Assembly (NCBI RefSeq): GCF_030272615.1
Contig: NC_081406.1
Location: forward strand, 144,455,041-144,493,090
Length of the DNA: 38,050 bases
Origin: Cryptomeria japonica
Taxonomy: Eukaryota; Streptophyta; Pinopsida; Cupressales; Cupressaceae
Reading direction: 5' to 3'
Shown piece by piece: positions 22,224-31,800 of the stretch. The position numbers were made by a program, and so were the translations under genes. The notes beneath the pieces are model-generated. The model worked only from the letters and a program-made list of their open reading frames with translations. It had not been told where the DNA came from and did not search any database. The stretch's first letter is position 1. Each line of letters begins with the position of its first letter.

Positions 22224-22960
22224 CAGTTGTCTCTAGCTCTCATTTTTGTTTAATGTTAGCATTTTTAGGTTGCGAGCTAGTGACCGGATAGTTTGTGGTT
22301 AAGTTTTATGGTTATCGCCAGCTTGCGAGGTAAAATTTTTGGAGACATGATCAAGGTGCGAGCTGGCGACAACTTGGTTTAGGTTCATCGTGAGGTCTCT
22401 AGCTTTTTGGGTGTTAGCGTTTTATGTTATCGAGCTAGAGATTGTTAATGAAATTGCTTTGGTTGCGAGGTCTTGAGTTGGTCTGATGTCATACATTATA
22501 GCCGTGAGAGTTATCTAGTAACTCATATCATACAGTTGTAGTTAGCTCTCATGTTTGTTTAATGTTAGCAATTTTAGGTCGCAAGCTAGTGACTAGACAA
22601 TTTGTGGTTAAGTTTTATGGTTATCGCCAGCTCGCAAAGTTAAATGTCTGAAGACCTGATCAAGCCACGAGCTTGCGATTAAGAGATAAATAGTTTTATG
22701 TTGGTGAGTACTCAACAAGGGTTAAAGTTACCACTATCAGTCTATCTACAAGTTGCTGCGATGACGAGGACTTAACATTTTGTGGTCGAGAATTGGCGAG
22801 TGATAGTTTAGTTTCCCTCAGTCGCTAGATCTCGAGGTTATGAAGGCTTAGCATTTTCAGCTTGCGAGTTGGAGATAGATTCGTAAGGGCTTGTTGCTAG
22901 GTCGCGAGATTTTCTAATGGGTAGTCTTTCAGGTAGAGAGTTGACGACTGTGTGTCACGT
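22224..22960. repeat. Array of GCGAG/CTCGC two-fold motifs, right, with 309-base direct repeat
   Basis: The same motif type as at 15220-16260. A segment of about 148 bases starting CAGTTGT at 22224 is repeated from 22533 (spacing 309), including TTTTATGGTTATCGCCAGCT. Between them lies the 135-bp segment 22392-22526, shared with 15294-15428. The array lies 0.4-1.1 kb inside the right end of the hAT-type element, where subterminal transposase-binding repeats would be expected. Confidence 0.75.
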
Positions 22961-22980
22961 GTTTTAATAACTTAATATCT

Positions 22981-23192
22981 TGAAATCACCAATATTTTTT
23001 TTTATGGTTTGAAAATAACTTGAAATCGCCAATATTTTATTTTTATGGTTTGAACATAGGTTGAAATTGCCAATATTTTTTTTTAATGGTTTGAAAATAG
23101 GTTGAAATCACCAATGCAAATATTTTTCTGGTTTTAAAACATTACAATTCACCCATACAAATATTTTTTTGGTTTTAAAAACATTACAATTC
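22981..23192 (+). repeat. 41-base AT-rich tandem repeat near right end of hAT-type element
   Basis: TGAAAT(C/T)(A/G)CCAAT-type units start at 22981, 23021, 23062 and 23103, each followed by an A/T run and TGGTTT. A related pair with GGTTTTAAAACATTACAATTC follows at the same period. The array ends in TTCGCGAGG, which links to the GCGAG motif. Confidence 0.85.
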
Positions 23193-23316
23193 GCGAGGAT
23201 TTTTCACAAACTTTGAGAGATCATGGCTAATTTGCTAATGGAGATTATTATTTTTTCTCTGCAAACCGCAAAAATTCACCAGTAAAATTAAAATTTTCCT
23301 CGGGAATTATACAGCT

Positions 23317-23338
23317 TTCGCTAGGTTTTTACGCCCTG
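23317..23338 (-). repeat. Right terminal inverted repeat of hAT-type element
   Basis: On the minus strand it reads CAGGGCGTAAAAACC then TAGCGAA. It pairs with 11117-11138 at CAG, G5, T8 and TAGCGAA. The 30 bases from 23339 to 23368, including a run of eight G, lie between this end and the TAGTCTCA duplication and are unexplained. Confidence 0.65.
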
Positions 23339-23368
23339 TCCAAGGGGGGGGTTTCTTAAAGTTTTCCC

Positions 23369-24612
23369 TAGTCTCATCTCTAGGGTTTCCAGTTTGGTAA
23401 TCTAGCTTGTGCGATGCAACTGGTGATATTCTGTGATGAGTTAGCTAAGAGATAAGGATGAGATCGAGATACCACCTCATTTTTGTGCACGTGAAGGATT
23501 TCCTTGAGGATCTTGCATGTGAAGATCGATTGCATTAAATGTCTACCTTGGGAATGAACATTCTTCTTGGTGATATGAGAAGAAAGCGTGATGGGTTACT
23601 GATTTCTATGTGCAATGAAGAGTAGATGATGCAGAATGACTTGTGATCTATTTGAGATTGTTTTATTCTATGCAAGTGTTTGAATGGTCAGGATTGGACC
23701 TCTTATAATTGTAAACCTAAAATGTTTAGGGTTTAGGGTTTATGCTACCGACCTAATTGTTGTCTATAAGGTTGATGACGTTTGTTATTGTAAGTGTTGG
23801 AAAATGTTGTGTTTGTACCTGAGTGATGAGATACTTGCCAGACCAATGAGTGGAAAATTACAGAGTGTGATTGTAGAGTAGAGGAACTAAAAAGGATCTA
23901 CCTTAGCATATAGTGTTGTTATTAGATCAGAGCTTTACCTGTTGTCTTCTAACCATTTCAACCATAAGAAAATCCCTTGACTGGGTAGCTTTAACATGCT
24001 TATTGTAAAACCTCTAACTAGGTGACTCAAGTTCATTGAGTTCTTCAAATCCTCTAGCAAGGTAACCTTTAATAGGGTTTCAACCTTTAACAGGGTATAT
24101 AGCCATCCCCTTACCGGGTGATCTTTAACAGGATCAGTTCCTAACAAAACCTTATTGTAAAGTCTTTAACTAGACTAGGCTCCTAATAGAGCAAGCTTCA
24201 AAAGGGTTCAAAAACAAGTTTGTGGGTATTCATCCCCACCGTGGTTTTTCCTATTTGGGTTTCCATGTGAAAAATCTGTGTGTCATGAGTTGTGCATTTT
24301 TCATGTGATGATTGAGTATTGTTTGTTTAGGTGATTATGCATGCAGAGCTAATGGTTATGGTATTACTAATACAACACATGCATATGTATATTGGTGAAG
24401 TAGTTATCAAGTGTTGAATGATATTTGAAGTATTCAGTTTTACTAGTTTAGATGTCTGAAATCTTACTGTGTTTAACCGGTATTGCCATGGTTAAGTTCA
24501 GTAATGAAGACAACCGGTTAGCATTGTTTTAACTTGATAAGTTTTTGTCTGTACTGATTCACCCCCCCTCTTAGTACCAGTTAGGGTATCTGTTATTCAT
24601 CATTATTCATCA
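23369..24612 (+). mobile_element. Copia 5' LTR, second part
   Basis: Starts with the second TAGTCTCA copy and then aligns without large gaps to 29148-30393 of the 3' LTR. It ends TTCATTATTCATCA. Inside are repeated words of the type CCTTTAAC(A/T)GGGT (24000-24180) and a block TGTGGGTATTCATCCCCACC near 24221. TTTAGGG occurs twice in tandem near 23728 and in the 3' LTR at about 29498. Confidence 0.9.
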
Positions 24613-24614
24613 AT

Positions 24615-24626
24615 TAGTATCAGAGT
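24615..24626 (+). other. Copia primer-binding site
   Basis: TAGTATCAGAGT lies two bases after the LTR. It differs at two positions (both C/T or G/A type) from the site complementary to the 3' end of initiator methionine tRNA, the usual primer for Copia elements. Confidence 0.8.
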
Positions 24627-24683
24627 AACTCCAAGTCCTCAGTGATATAAGCTTAACCGCTTGAGGTAAAATATCCTGCTTTA

Positions 24684-25375
24684 ATGATGAAGAGAGAAGG
24701 TCCTAAGTTCAATAGAGATAACTTCAAAATATGGAAGGACAGAATGAAGATCTATATCAAGATTTTGGGTGCTCGACACTGGAGCTATGTTGAGAATGCC
24801 TATGTAATCCCCACTGGCACTCTAACAGATGATCAGAAAAGAGAGATTCAAGAAAATGGTCAAGTCATGGAAGCTCTTATTAGCAGTCTGTCAGATATTG
24901 AGTTCATTTATGTACAAGATAAAAAAAATCCTAAGGATGTATGGGACACATTGGAAACTATTTATGGTGGTGATGAGCATGTCAAGAAAGCTAAGGAAGA
25001 GAGCCTTAGAGGAAAATTTGAGGACATGAGGATGGTTGAAGGTGAGACCATTAAGCAATATGACATAAGGACCAAGACTGTGGTTGGAGGCATCAATAAC
25101 ACTGGTGAAACAATTGATGATGCCACCGTTATTAGTAAACTTTTGAAATCATTGTTACCGATCTATGCAATTAGAGTTGATGCTATTCAATAACTAAAGT
25201 CTATCTAAAAAACCAAGGTATCCATAGACTCTATCATTGCAAAGTTGACTGCATATGAGCTGAATAGCTATGATGACAGTGTTTAGAAGACTGAGTCAAC
25301 CTTTAAAGCATCTATTGCACCAACCAAAAAAGGAAAAGAAGTACCAGTTATGAATCCATGCAAAGCATAGGTATG
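24684..25375 (+). pseudogene. Copia Gag (degenerate)
   Basis: ATG 24684 opens a Gag domain of the Copia type. The first 170 codons are uninterrupted and include NFKIWKDRMKIYI, KKNPKDVWDTLETIYGG and VEGETIKQYDIR, the pattern of the UBN2-like Gag core. Stops follow at 25191 and 25206, with a further TAG at about 25285. A degenerate zinc knuckle (KYCNKIGHI..NY) appears one frame over at about 25470-25510, so a frameshift lies near 25360. The protein would coat element RNA in virus-like particles. It is not functional as it stands. Confidence 0.85.
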
Positions 25376-25995
25376 GATGATGAAAAGATTCTGATGGAGT
25401 TTGAAGCTCTTCTTGCCAACAGACTTCCAAAAGGCACTGGAAAATACATAGGTAAGCTTCCTTTAAAATATTGCAATAAGATAGGACATATAGTTGTTAA
25501 CTATCTTAACAATGACAATAAGGATAAACCAGAGAGGTTTAGAAAGTATAAAGGAGAAAGTAGAGGAAATTGTCTTGTTGTAGTTGATGAAGGTGTTAAT
25601 GATGAAGAATCTGAGGATGAAGAGAATGAGGACATAGTGTTTGTAGCTGTAAAGGAAGAAGTGTCTGACAAGAAAGCACTTGTCTCTCGCATCGACAACT
25701 CTAATGAGTGGATTATTGATAGTGATTGTTCTCACCACATGACTGGTGACCGGAGAAAGTTTTTGTCTCTAGAAGAATATGATGGAGGTGTTGTTAGATT
25801 TGACAATGATGCACCATGCTTGGTAAAAGGTAAAGGATCCATCTCACTGAATGGAAAGAGCAGTGCGGATGATGTCTACTAGGTAGAAGGTCTTGAGCAT
25901 GACCTTTCGAGTGTTGTTCAACTAAATGACAAAGGACTCATTCCAGAGTTCAAAGGTGGAGTCTGCAATATAATTGGAAAGAGTGGTGAACTTAT
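25376..25995 (+). pseudogene. Copia zinc knuckle and aspartic protease (active site mutated)
   Basis: This follows Gag in another frame. An acidic linker (EESEDEENEDIV) leads to the protease start NEWIIDSDCSHHMTG. The catalytic triad position reads Asp-Ser-Asp (25718-25726) where an active enzyme has Gly third; GGT to GAT is one G-to-A change and should kill cleavage. A TAG at 25880-25882 interrupts the C-terminal part, which continues EGLEHDLSSVVQL. A frameshift near 25995-26030 leads into the integrase frame. The role would be maturation of the Gag-Pol polyprotein. Confidence 0.85.
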
Positions 25996-26029
25996 TGCCA
26001 CCGGTAAGTAGACCAGAGGTAACTTGTTT

Positions 26030-26950
26030 TAGTTGGTGTCTGATGGCGAAGTTTGATGACAATTGGATATGGCGTAGGAGACTTTGTCATATGAACTTTG
26101 ATAATATTGTAAAGGCTAGGAAGATCAAGGCAGTAAGAGGATTACCTTTGCTGAACAAACCAGAGAATTCTTTGTGCAGAGAATGTCAACTTGGGAAGAT
26201 GTCTTCCTCAACTTTCAAAGGTAAGTCTTTTTCAGCAGAGAACTTACTTGATCTTGTGCATACTGATTTGTGTGGTCCAATGAAAACTAGAAGTATTCAG
26301 GGAGATAGGTATTTCATGATTCTTACTGATGATTGCTCAAGAATGATGTGGGTCACATTCTTGAAAGACAAGTCTAAGGCATTTGGAAAGTTCAAAGCCT
26401 TTAGAGAATTAGTAGAGAAGGAAAGTGGTGAAAGGATAAAATGCCTAAGAACTAATCAAGGAGGTGAATTCACTTCTGATGAATTCAACAAGTACTGTGA
26501 AGATAATGGTATCAAGAGGCAGTTGTCTGCCCCAAGGACACCACAACAAAATGACATAGCAAAAAGGAATAACAGGACTGTAGTTGAAATGGCCAGAACA
26601 ATGTCGATCCAAGCAAAGGTTGCTCACACTTTTTGGAGAGAAGCGGTGAGCACTGCAGTCTATACTATGAACTGAGTACTCATCAAGAAAGGTAAAGATA
26701 AAAACCCTTATGAGTATTCGACTGGGAAGACTCTCACTATGAGTTATTTTAAAGTATTTGGCAGTAAGTGTTACATCAAGACATGCGAACATCTGAGAAA
26801 GTCTGATGCTAAATGTGATGAAGGAATATTTCTGGGATATTCCACTAAGAGCAAAGCTCTCAAGTGCTACAACAATAGGACACAGAAAATTGTTGAGAGT
26901 ATCAATGTTAGGGTTGAAGAATCCCCTAAGGAGCCTGAGGAAACCTGCAG
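26030..26950 (+). pseudogene. Copia integrase (two of three catalytic acids lost)
   Basis: The zinc-binding N-terminal part is present (His near 26090, CRECQLGK at about 26179). The core begins VHTDLCGP, with the first catalytic Asp at 26265-26267. The second catalytic position is Asn (26454-26456, in CLRTNQGGEF). The third, 36 codons later, is Lys (26562-26564, in AKRNNR) where Glu is required. Spacing therefore still fits D,D(35)E, but the enzyme must be dead. TGA at 26673-26675 interrupts the frame; the C-terminal part resumes KVFGSKCYIK. Both losses are G-to-A changes. Confidence 0.9.
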
Positions 26951-26999
26951 TGAGCAAGTGGAAGATGAACCAAGTGTAGCCTTCCGGGAACCGGTTAAG

Positions 27000-28759
27000 A
27001 AAGAAACAAGTAAAGACCTCAGTGTTACTGTACCGGTAGAAGCTGGAATAGGTGAAGAAGAAAATGGAGAAGAAGAAGAAGAGGAAAAGCAAGCAAAACC
27101 AACTAGAGTCATTCCTAGATATGTGAAACTACATCATGATCTGAAGAACATCATAGGAGATAAAGATGCAGGGATACTCACAAGAAGAAAGGTGAAAGAA
27201 AACTCTTGCATGATTTTTGAATTTGAGCCTAAGACTACTAGAGAAGCACTTGCAAATGAAGACTGGATTAAGGCAATGTAAGAGGAGCTAGACCAGATAG
27301 AAAAGAATGCAATGTGGTCTTTGGTACCTAGAACAAAACACAAGATTGTTATAGGTACCAAATGGGTCTTCAGGAATAAGCTAAATGAAGAAGGCATAGT
27401 TGTAATGAACAAGGCAAGACTTGTATGCAAGGTATATGCTTAGGAAAAAGGAGAAGACTATGGAGAAACCTTTGCCCCAGTGGCTAGACTGGAAGGTGTT
27501 TGAATGCTACTTGCATTTGTAACATTGAAGGGATTCAAGGTATAACAAATGGATGTGAAGTCCGCATTCTTAAATGGAATCCTAGAAGAGGAAGTGTATA
27601 TTGAGCAACTAGATGGGTTTGCGTTATCAAAAGATAGTAACATGGTTTGTAGATTACACAAGGCCCTGTATGGATTGAAACAAGCACCTAGGGCATGGTA
27701 TGAATGATTACACTCTCATCTTGTGAAGATTGGATTTCAGAGAACAAGCGAGGATAGCAACATCTACCTAAAATCTAAAGGTGATCAAATTCTGATATGT
27801 GAAGTGTTTGTAGATGATATAATCTTTAGAGGAGATGATGAAATGAGCCATGCATTTGTAGATGAAATGAAGAAAGATTTTCAGATGTCTTTGATTGGTG
27901 AGATAAAGTTATTCATTGGTCTACATATTCAGCAAATGAAAGAGGGTATCTTCATTACCCAGTCTAAATATGTCAAAGAGGTATTGAAGACCTTTGGCAT
28001 GGAGGAGAGAAAACCAGTTGGTACATCAATGGTGACTAGGTGTAAATTGACTAAGGAAGAAGTTTTAGCGTTAGTGAATGAGAAGGAGTATCGGTCAATG
28101 ATTGGTAAGCTGCACTATGTGGTACACAATAGACCAGATATTGCTCATGTAGTGGGCATAGTAGCTCATTTTCAGAAAAGTCCAAGAGAATCCCACTTGG
28201 TAGTAGTCAAGAGGATTCTTAGATACCTGAAAGGAACAATTGATATGGATTATGGTATCCATACAATGGTGATTTTAATCTCAAGGTATTTACCGATGCA
28301 GATTGGGGAGGTAATGTGGATGACCGAAAGAGAACAACTGGTGGAGCATTCTTTCTTGGTGGAAGACTAGTCTCATGGACAAGTAAGAAGCAGAGTTGTA
28401 CTTCTCAGTCTACAGCTGAAGCAGAGTATGTGGCAACATTTATGAACTGCACTCAAGCAATCTGGATGGAACATGTATTGGATGGTTTCAAAGGACCTAT
28501 ATCTGAATCGGTGAGTATATTTTGTGATAACACAAGTGTAATCAATATTTACAAGAATCCAGTATTGCATGCTAGAACTAAGAACATTGAGCTCAAGTAT
28601 CATTCCTTGAGAGAGAAGGTTCAAAATAAAGAGGTTGTATTACAACATGTTGCCAGTAAGGAGCAACTAGTAGACATATTCACTAAGCCCTTACCGAAGA
28701 CTTCATTTACCTATTTGAGAGGTGAATTAGGGGTTCTGCCCCTTCATGAATTAAACTAA
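27000..28759 (+). pseudogene. Copia reverse transcriptase and RNase H (degenerate)
   Basis: Downstream of a Glu-rich linker (27056-27090) the reverse transcriptase starts near TKWVFRNKLN. The first catalytic Asp is in [11 protein letters not shown] (27552-27554) and the Asp pair is in FVDDIIF (27807-27818), so the polymerase acids survive. Frame-breaking stops occur at 27279-27281, 27441, 27501, 27543 and 27705. RNase H is entered by a frameshift near 28258; it shows TDADWGG (28292-28306), SQSTAEAEY, and FCDNTSV, and ends at TAA 28757-28759. This region would make the DNA copy and remove template RNA. By eye these domains are the best preserved in the element, apart from the stops. Confidence 0.9.
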
Positions 28760-29003
28760 AGATGTGTGCTCCACATCAGTCAAGTATTGCAATGACAAAT
28801 CTTTCAAGATTGATGTGTTGAAGGATGCTACTCCTTAGGGGGAGCAACAAAAGTGGATATTGGAAGCTTGTGCCTCCACTTTGGCATTGTTGTCAAAGGG
28901 GGAGAAGATATCTGATGATGAAGATATTTTAGTTGCACTTGTCTATGATGTTTTTAGTTGCAATGCTACACTAAGTATTGCCATCAATGCCAAAGGGGGA
29001 GAT
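28760..29003 (+). other. Copia 3' untranslated region and polypurine tract
   Basis: The open frame at 28860-29096 runs into the LTR and is not considered a gene. The region contains three GGGGGAG-like words (28839, 28899, 28995). The last, AAAGGGGGAGAT (28992-29003), borders the LTR and is the polypurine tract. Confidence 0.8.
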
Positions 29004-30393
29004 TGTTGGCATATGATGAACCAGTATGATGATATGATGATAATGTGTGTTGTCATTGATGTCAATAAGTGTAGGTGTACCAGTATGGAGAGATGAAGTA
29101 AACCAGTATCAGGGTTTCACTAAGTGTGACTACCGGTTGGTAGTCTCAGCTCTAGGGTTTTCGGTTTGGCAATCTAGCATGTGCATTGCAATTGATTGAT
29201 ATTTTGTGATGAGTTAGCTAAGAGATAAGGACGAGATCAAGATACCACATCAGTTTTGTACGTGAAGGATTTCCTTGAGGATCTTGCATGTGAAGATCGA
29301 TTGCATTAAATGTCTACCTTGAGAATGAACATTCTTCTTGGCGACATGAGAAGAAAGCATGATGGGTTACTGATTTCTATGTGCCATGAAGAATGGACGA
29401 TGCAAAATGACTTGTGATCTATTTGAGATTGTTTTATTCTATGCAAGTGTTTGAACGACCAAGATTGGACCACTTGTAATTGTAAACCTAAAATGTTTAG
29501 GGTTTAGGGTTTATGCTATCGACCTAATTGTTGTCTATAAGGTCGATGATATTTGTTATTGTAAGTGTTGGCAAATGTTGTGTTTGTATCCGAGTGATGA
29601 GATACTTGCCAGACCAATGAGTGGAAAACTACAAAGTGTGATTGCAGAGTAGAGGAACTGAAAAGGATCTGCCTTAGCATATAGTGTTGTTATCAGATTA
29701 GAGCTTTACCTGTTGTCTTCTAACCATTTCAACAGTAGGAAAATCCCTTGATCGGGTAGCCTTTAACAGGCTTATTGTAAAACCTCTAACCAGGTGACTC
29801 AAGTTCATTGAGTTCTTCAAATCCTCTAGCAAAGTAACCTTTAACAGGGTTTCAACCTTTAACAGGGTATATAGCCATCCCTTTACTAGGTGATCTTTAA
29901 TAGGATCGGTTCCTAATAGAACCTTATTGTAAATTCTTTAACCAGACGAGGCTCCTAACAGAGCGAGCTTCAAAAGAGTTCAAAAACAAGCTTGTGGGTA
30001 TTCATCCCTACCGTGGTTTTTCCCATTTGAGTTTTCACGTGAAAAATCTATGTCATGAGTTGTGTATTTTTCATGTGATGATTGAGTACTCTTTATTTAG
30101 GTGATTATGCATGCAGAGCTAATGGTTATGGTATTAGTGATACAACACATGCATATGTATATTGGTGAAGTGGTTATCAAGTGTTGAATGATATTTAAAG
30201 TATTCAGTTTTATTGGTTTAGATGTCTAAAGTCTTACTGTGTTTAACTGGTATTGCTATTGTTAAGTTCAGTAATGAAGATAACTAGTTAGCATTGTTTT
30301 AACTTGATAAGTTGTTGAGAAGTTTTTGTCTGTACTGATTCACCCCCCCTCTCAGCACCAGTTAGGGTATTTGTTGTTCATCATTATTCATCA
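29004..30393 (+). mobile_element. Copia 3' LTR (1,390 bp)
   Basis: Starts TGTTGGCATATGATG after the polypurine tract and ends TTCATTATTCATCA, followed by the target duplication CATTC. It contains CCTTTAACAGG-type repeats (29758-29960), the ATTCATCCCTACCGTGG block near 30000, and a run of C (CACCCCCCCTCTCAG) near 30342. This is the uninterrupted reference for the split 5' LTR. Confidence 0.95.
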
Positions 30394-30801
30394 CATTCCT
30401 CCCTCTTCCAATCTATAAATTGGGGTCTCCTCTCCTTCATTTTCATTTCATCTTGTGTAATCTCATGCTATCCATTTGAGCTTAGAATCCATCCTTAGCA
30501 ACCTCATTATAGTCATTTTGCATCCATAATCACTTAGCAATCCAATCCATTAATCCACTTTGGCATTCATCAATCCATCTCCCATCCTTTGTTGTTCATC
30601 TTGGAGAGAAACCCACATCCAAATCAAGGAGCTAATCCAATCAAGTGGAGCATTGGGTGCATTCCACTTCCTCCATAGCTCAATCCGATGGAGAAGGTAA
30701 AGGTAGCAAGGTATAATGGTTTTAGTTTGTGTTTTGATGTTTTATTTTTATTTACTAGCCATTATCTCTCCCTTGTTGTTTTTCCCCTCTTCATTTAGGC
30801 A
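30394..30801 (+). mobile_element. LTR C, second part
   Basis: Resumes after the CATTC duplication. TATAAAT at 30414-30420, followed by a pyrimidine-rich start region, fits a plus-strand LTR promoter. The best end is TTTAGGCA at 30801, followed after four bases by TGGTGGGACTCACGTCCC (30806-30823) in the place of a primer-binding site; I cannot name the tRNA. That would make LTR C about 1,280 bp. The end is tentative. Confidence 0.5.
30414..30420 (+). promoter_or_regulatory. TATA box of LTR C
   Basis: TATAAAT stands 40-60 bases before a C/T-rich segment (TCTCCTCTCCTTCATTTTC) typical of a transcription start. Together with the first part of the LTR, it lay about 890 bases into LTR C before the Copia insertion. 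Confidence 0.5.
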
Positions 30802-30823
30802 TGCCTGGTGGGACTCACGTCCC

Positions 30824-31760
30824 TTGAATCTAAGTATTTTGTGTTTTGTGATTTTAAGCATGCAAGTTGGTGCTTTGACATTTTCGCTTGCCCTTCAACC
30901 TCTTTGCCTGGTTGTTTCAATGTTTCCACCAATAATCAATGTTTCTGTTTAAAATTTGAAAAAATTTACTGCCTTTTTCTTGTAGGTTTTCGCTGCTTCA
31001 ACGTTTCCATAGTGTCTTTAGACACTTTAATTTTTGTTTTTATTTCTATTTCTAATCATAAAAACATTTAGAAAAAAGGATAAAAAAGAACAAAAATAAA
31101 CCTACCTTAGTATCTATTTCAGTTTTTTAACAATTTTAAGCATTTTAGTCTAGTTCTTTGGGTATCAGGCAGATCAATGCCTGCATAGACGCTTCAACAT
31201 TTGTGCTCTATTTCAGCACTTGCATTGGGCTAGACCTCCCACCCAAACTTCAAATTTTAAAATTTGAATTTCAAGTTTTTTAACTAACTATCATGCATTA
31301 AATTTTTTATTTTGATGCCTGTGCATATGCATCAATATTTGCGCTAAGCATCAACATTGCACCGAAGGTAAACTTTAGATTCAAAATTTGAATTTCATTT
31401 TAATCTGTATTTCCTACTTTTTTTGTTTGGTAGCTAGGTGCAACTTCTTCAATGTTTGCGCAAACACTTCAACATCTGCATAGGCACTGTAACGTATGCG
31501 CTCGTGGATCAACATTTGCGTTGTATCCTTAGGGATTTTGGGTTACTAGTCAAAATTTTGAGTTTTGCAAGTTTGTTTCGTCTATCCAAGGTATTATCTT
31601 AAGGCTACTAATTATTTTTATTGTAGCACGATTGTCCAAGACATCTATTTCCCACTAGTCTAGTTTGTTTCATGCATTTTAGTTAGAAATTCATATACAA
31701 GTGGGATTAAATTGAACAAGTGTTCTATGTATTTGGTGCGCTTGCACATTTAGTGTAGGG
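30824..31760 (+). other. Leader-like non-coding sequence after LTR C
   Basis: AT-rich stretch with no recognisable protein. It carries about ten copies of a motif close to CTTCAACATTTGCGC between 30870 and 31525. It is probably the leader of an element C truncated at about 31760, where minus-strand element D sequence begins. The exact boundary could not be fixed. Confidence 0.45.
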
Positions 31761-31800
31761 TGGACCCACCATTGCACTCAAGTATCCTCTCCCCTCACCT

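Larger units (their letters stand above)
11115..23368 (+). mobile_element. Large hAT-type DNA transposon with transposase and a second unknown gene
   Basis: An exact 8-bp direct repeat, TAGTCTCA, flanks the insert, the target-site length typical of hAT transposons, and the Copia LTR is continuous across it. Inverted ends lie just inside: CAGAG at 11117 and, on the other strand, CAGGG at 23338, each followed at the same offset (bases 16-22) by TAGCGAA. Further in, both ends carry AATTCC, GAGGAAA and GGTGAAT in the same order. The right end has 30 extra bases (23339-23368) between the inverted end and the duplication. A hAT transposase relic lies near the left end and a second gene-like region near the right. 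Typical hAT elements are a few kb; this one is over 12 kb. Nested insertions inside it cannot be excluded. Confidence 0.75.
10979..30393 (+). mobile_element. Copia retrotransposon with a 12.25 kb insertion in its 5' LTR
   Basis: Target duplication CATTC lies on both sides (10974-10978 and 30394-30398). The 5' LTR is 10979-11114 plus 23377-24612 (about 1,372 bp) and the 3' LTR is 29004-30393 (1,390 bp). Without the insertion the element is about 7.15 kb. The order Gag, protease, integrase, reverse transcriptase, RNase H is that of Copia elements. All domains carry stops or frameshifts, so it is not autonomous now. By eye the two LTRs differ at roughly 35 of the first 380 aligned bases after 23377, so the insertion is old. 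Confidence 0.9.

Noticed and set aside
23725-23745. Two tandem TTTAGGG units
   Set aside because: The same units are present in the Copia 3' LTR near 29498, so they belong to the LTR and do not mark a chromosome-end event.
28860-29096. 78-codon open frame after RNase H
   Set aside because: It crosses the polypurine tract into the LTR and matches the usual 3' untranslated region; not a gene.
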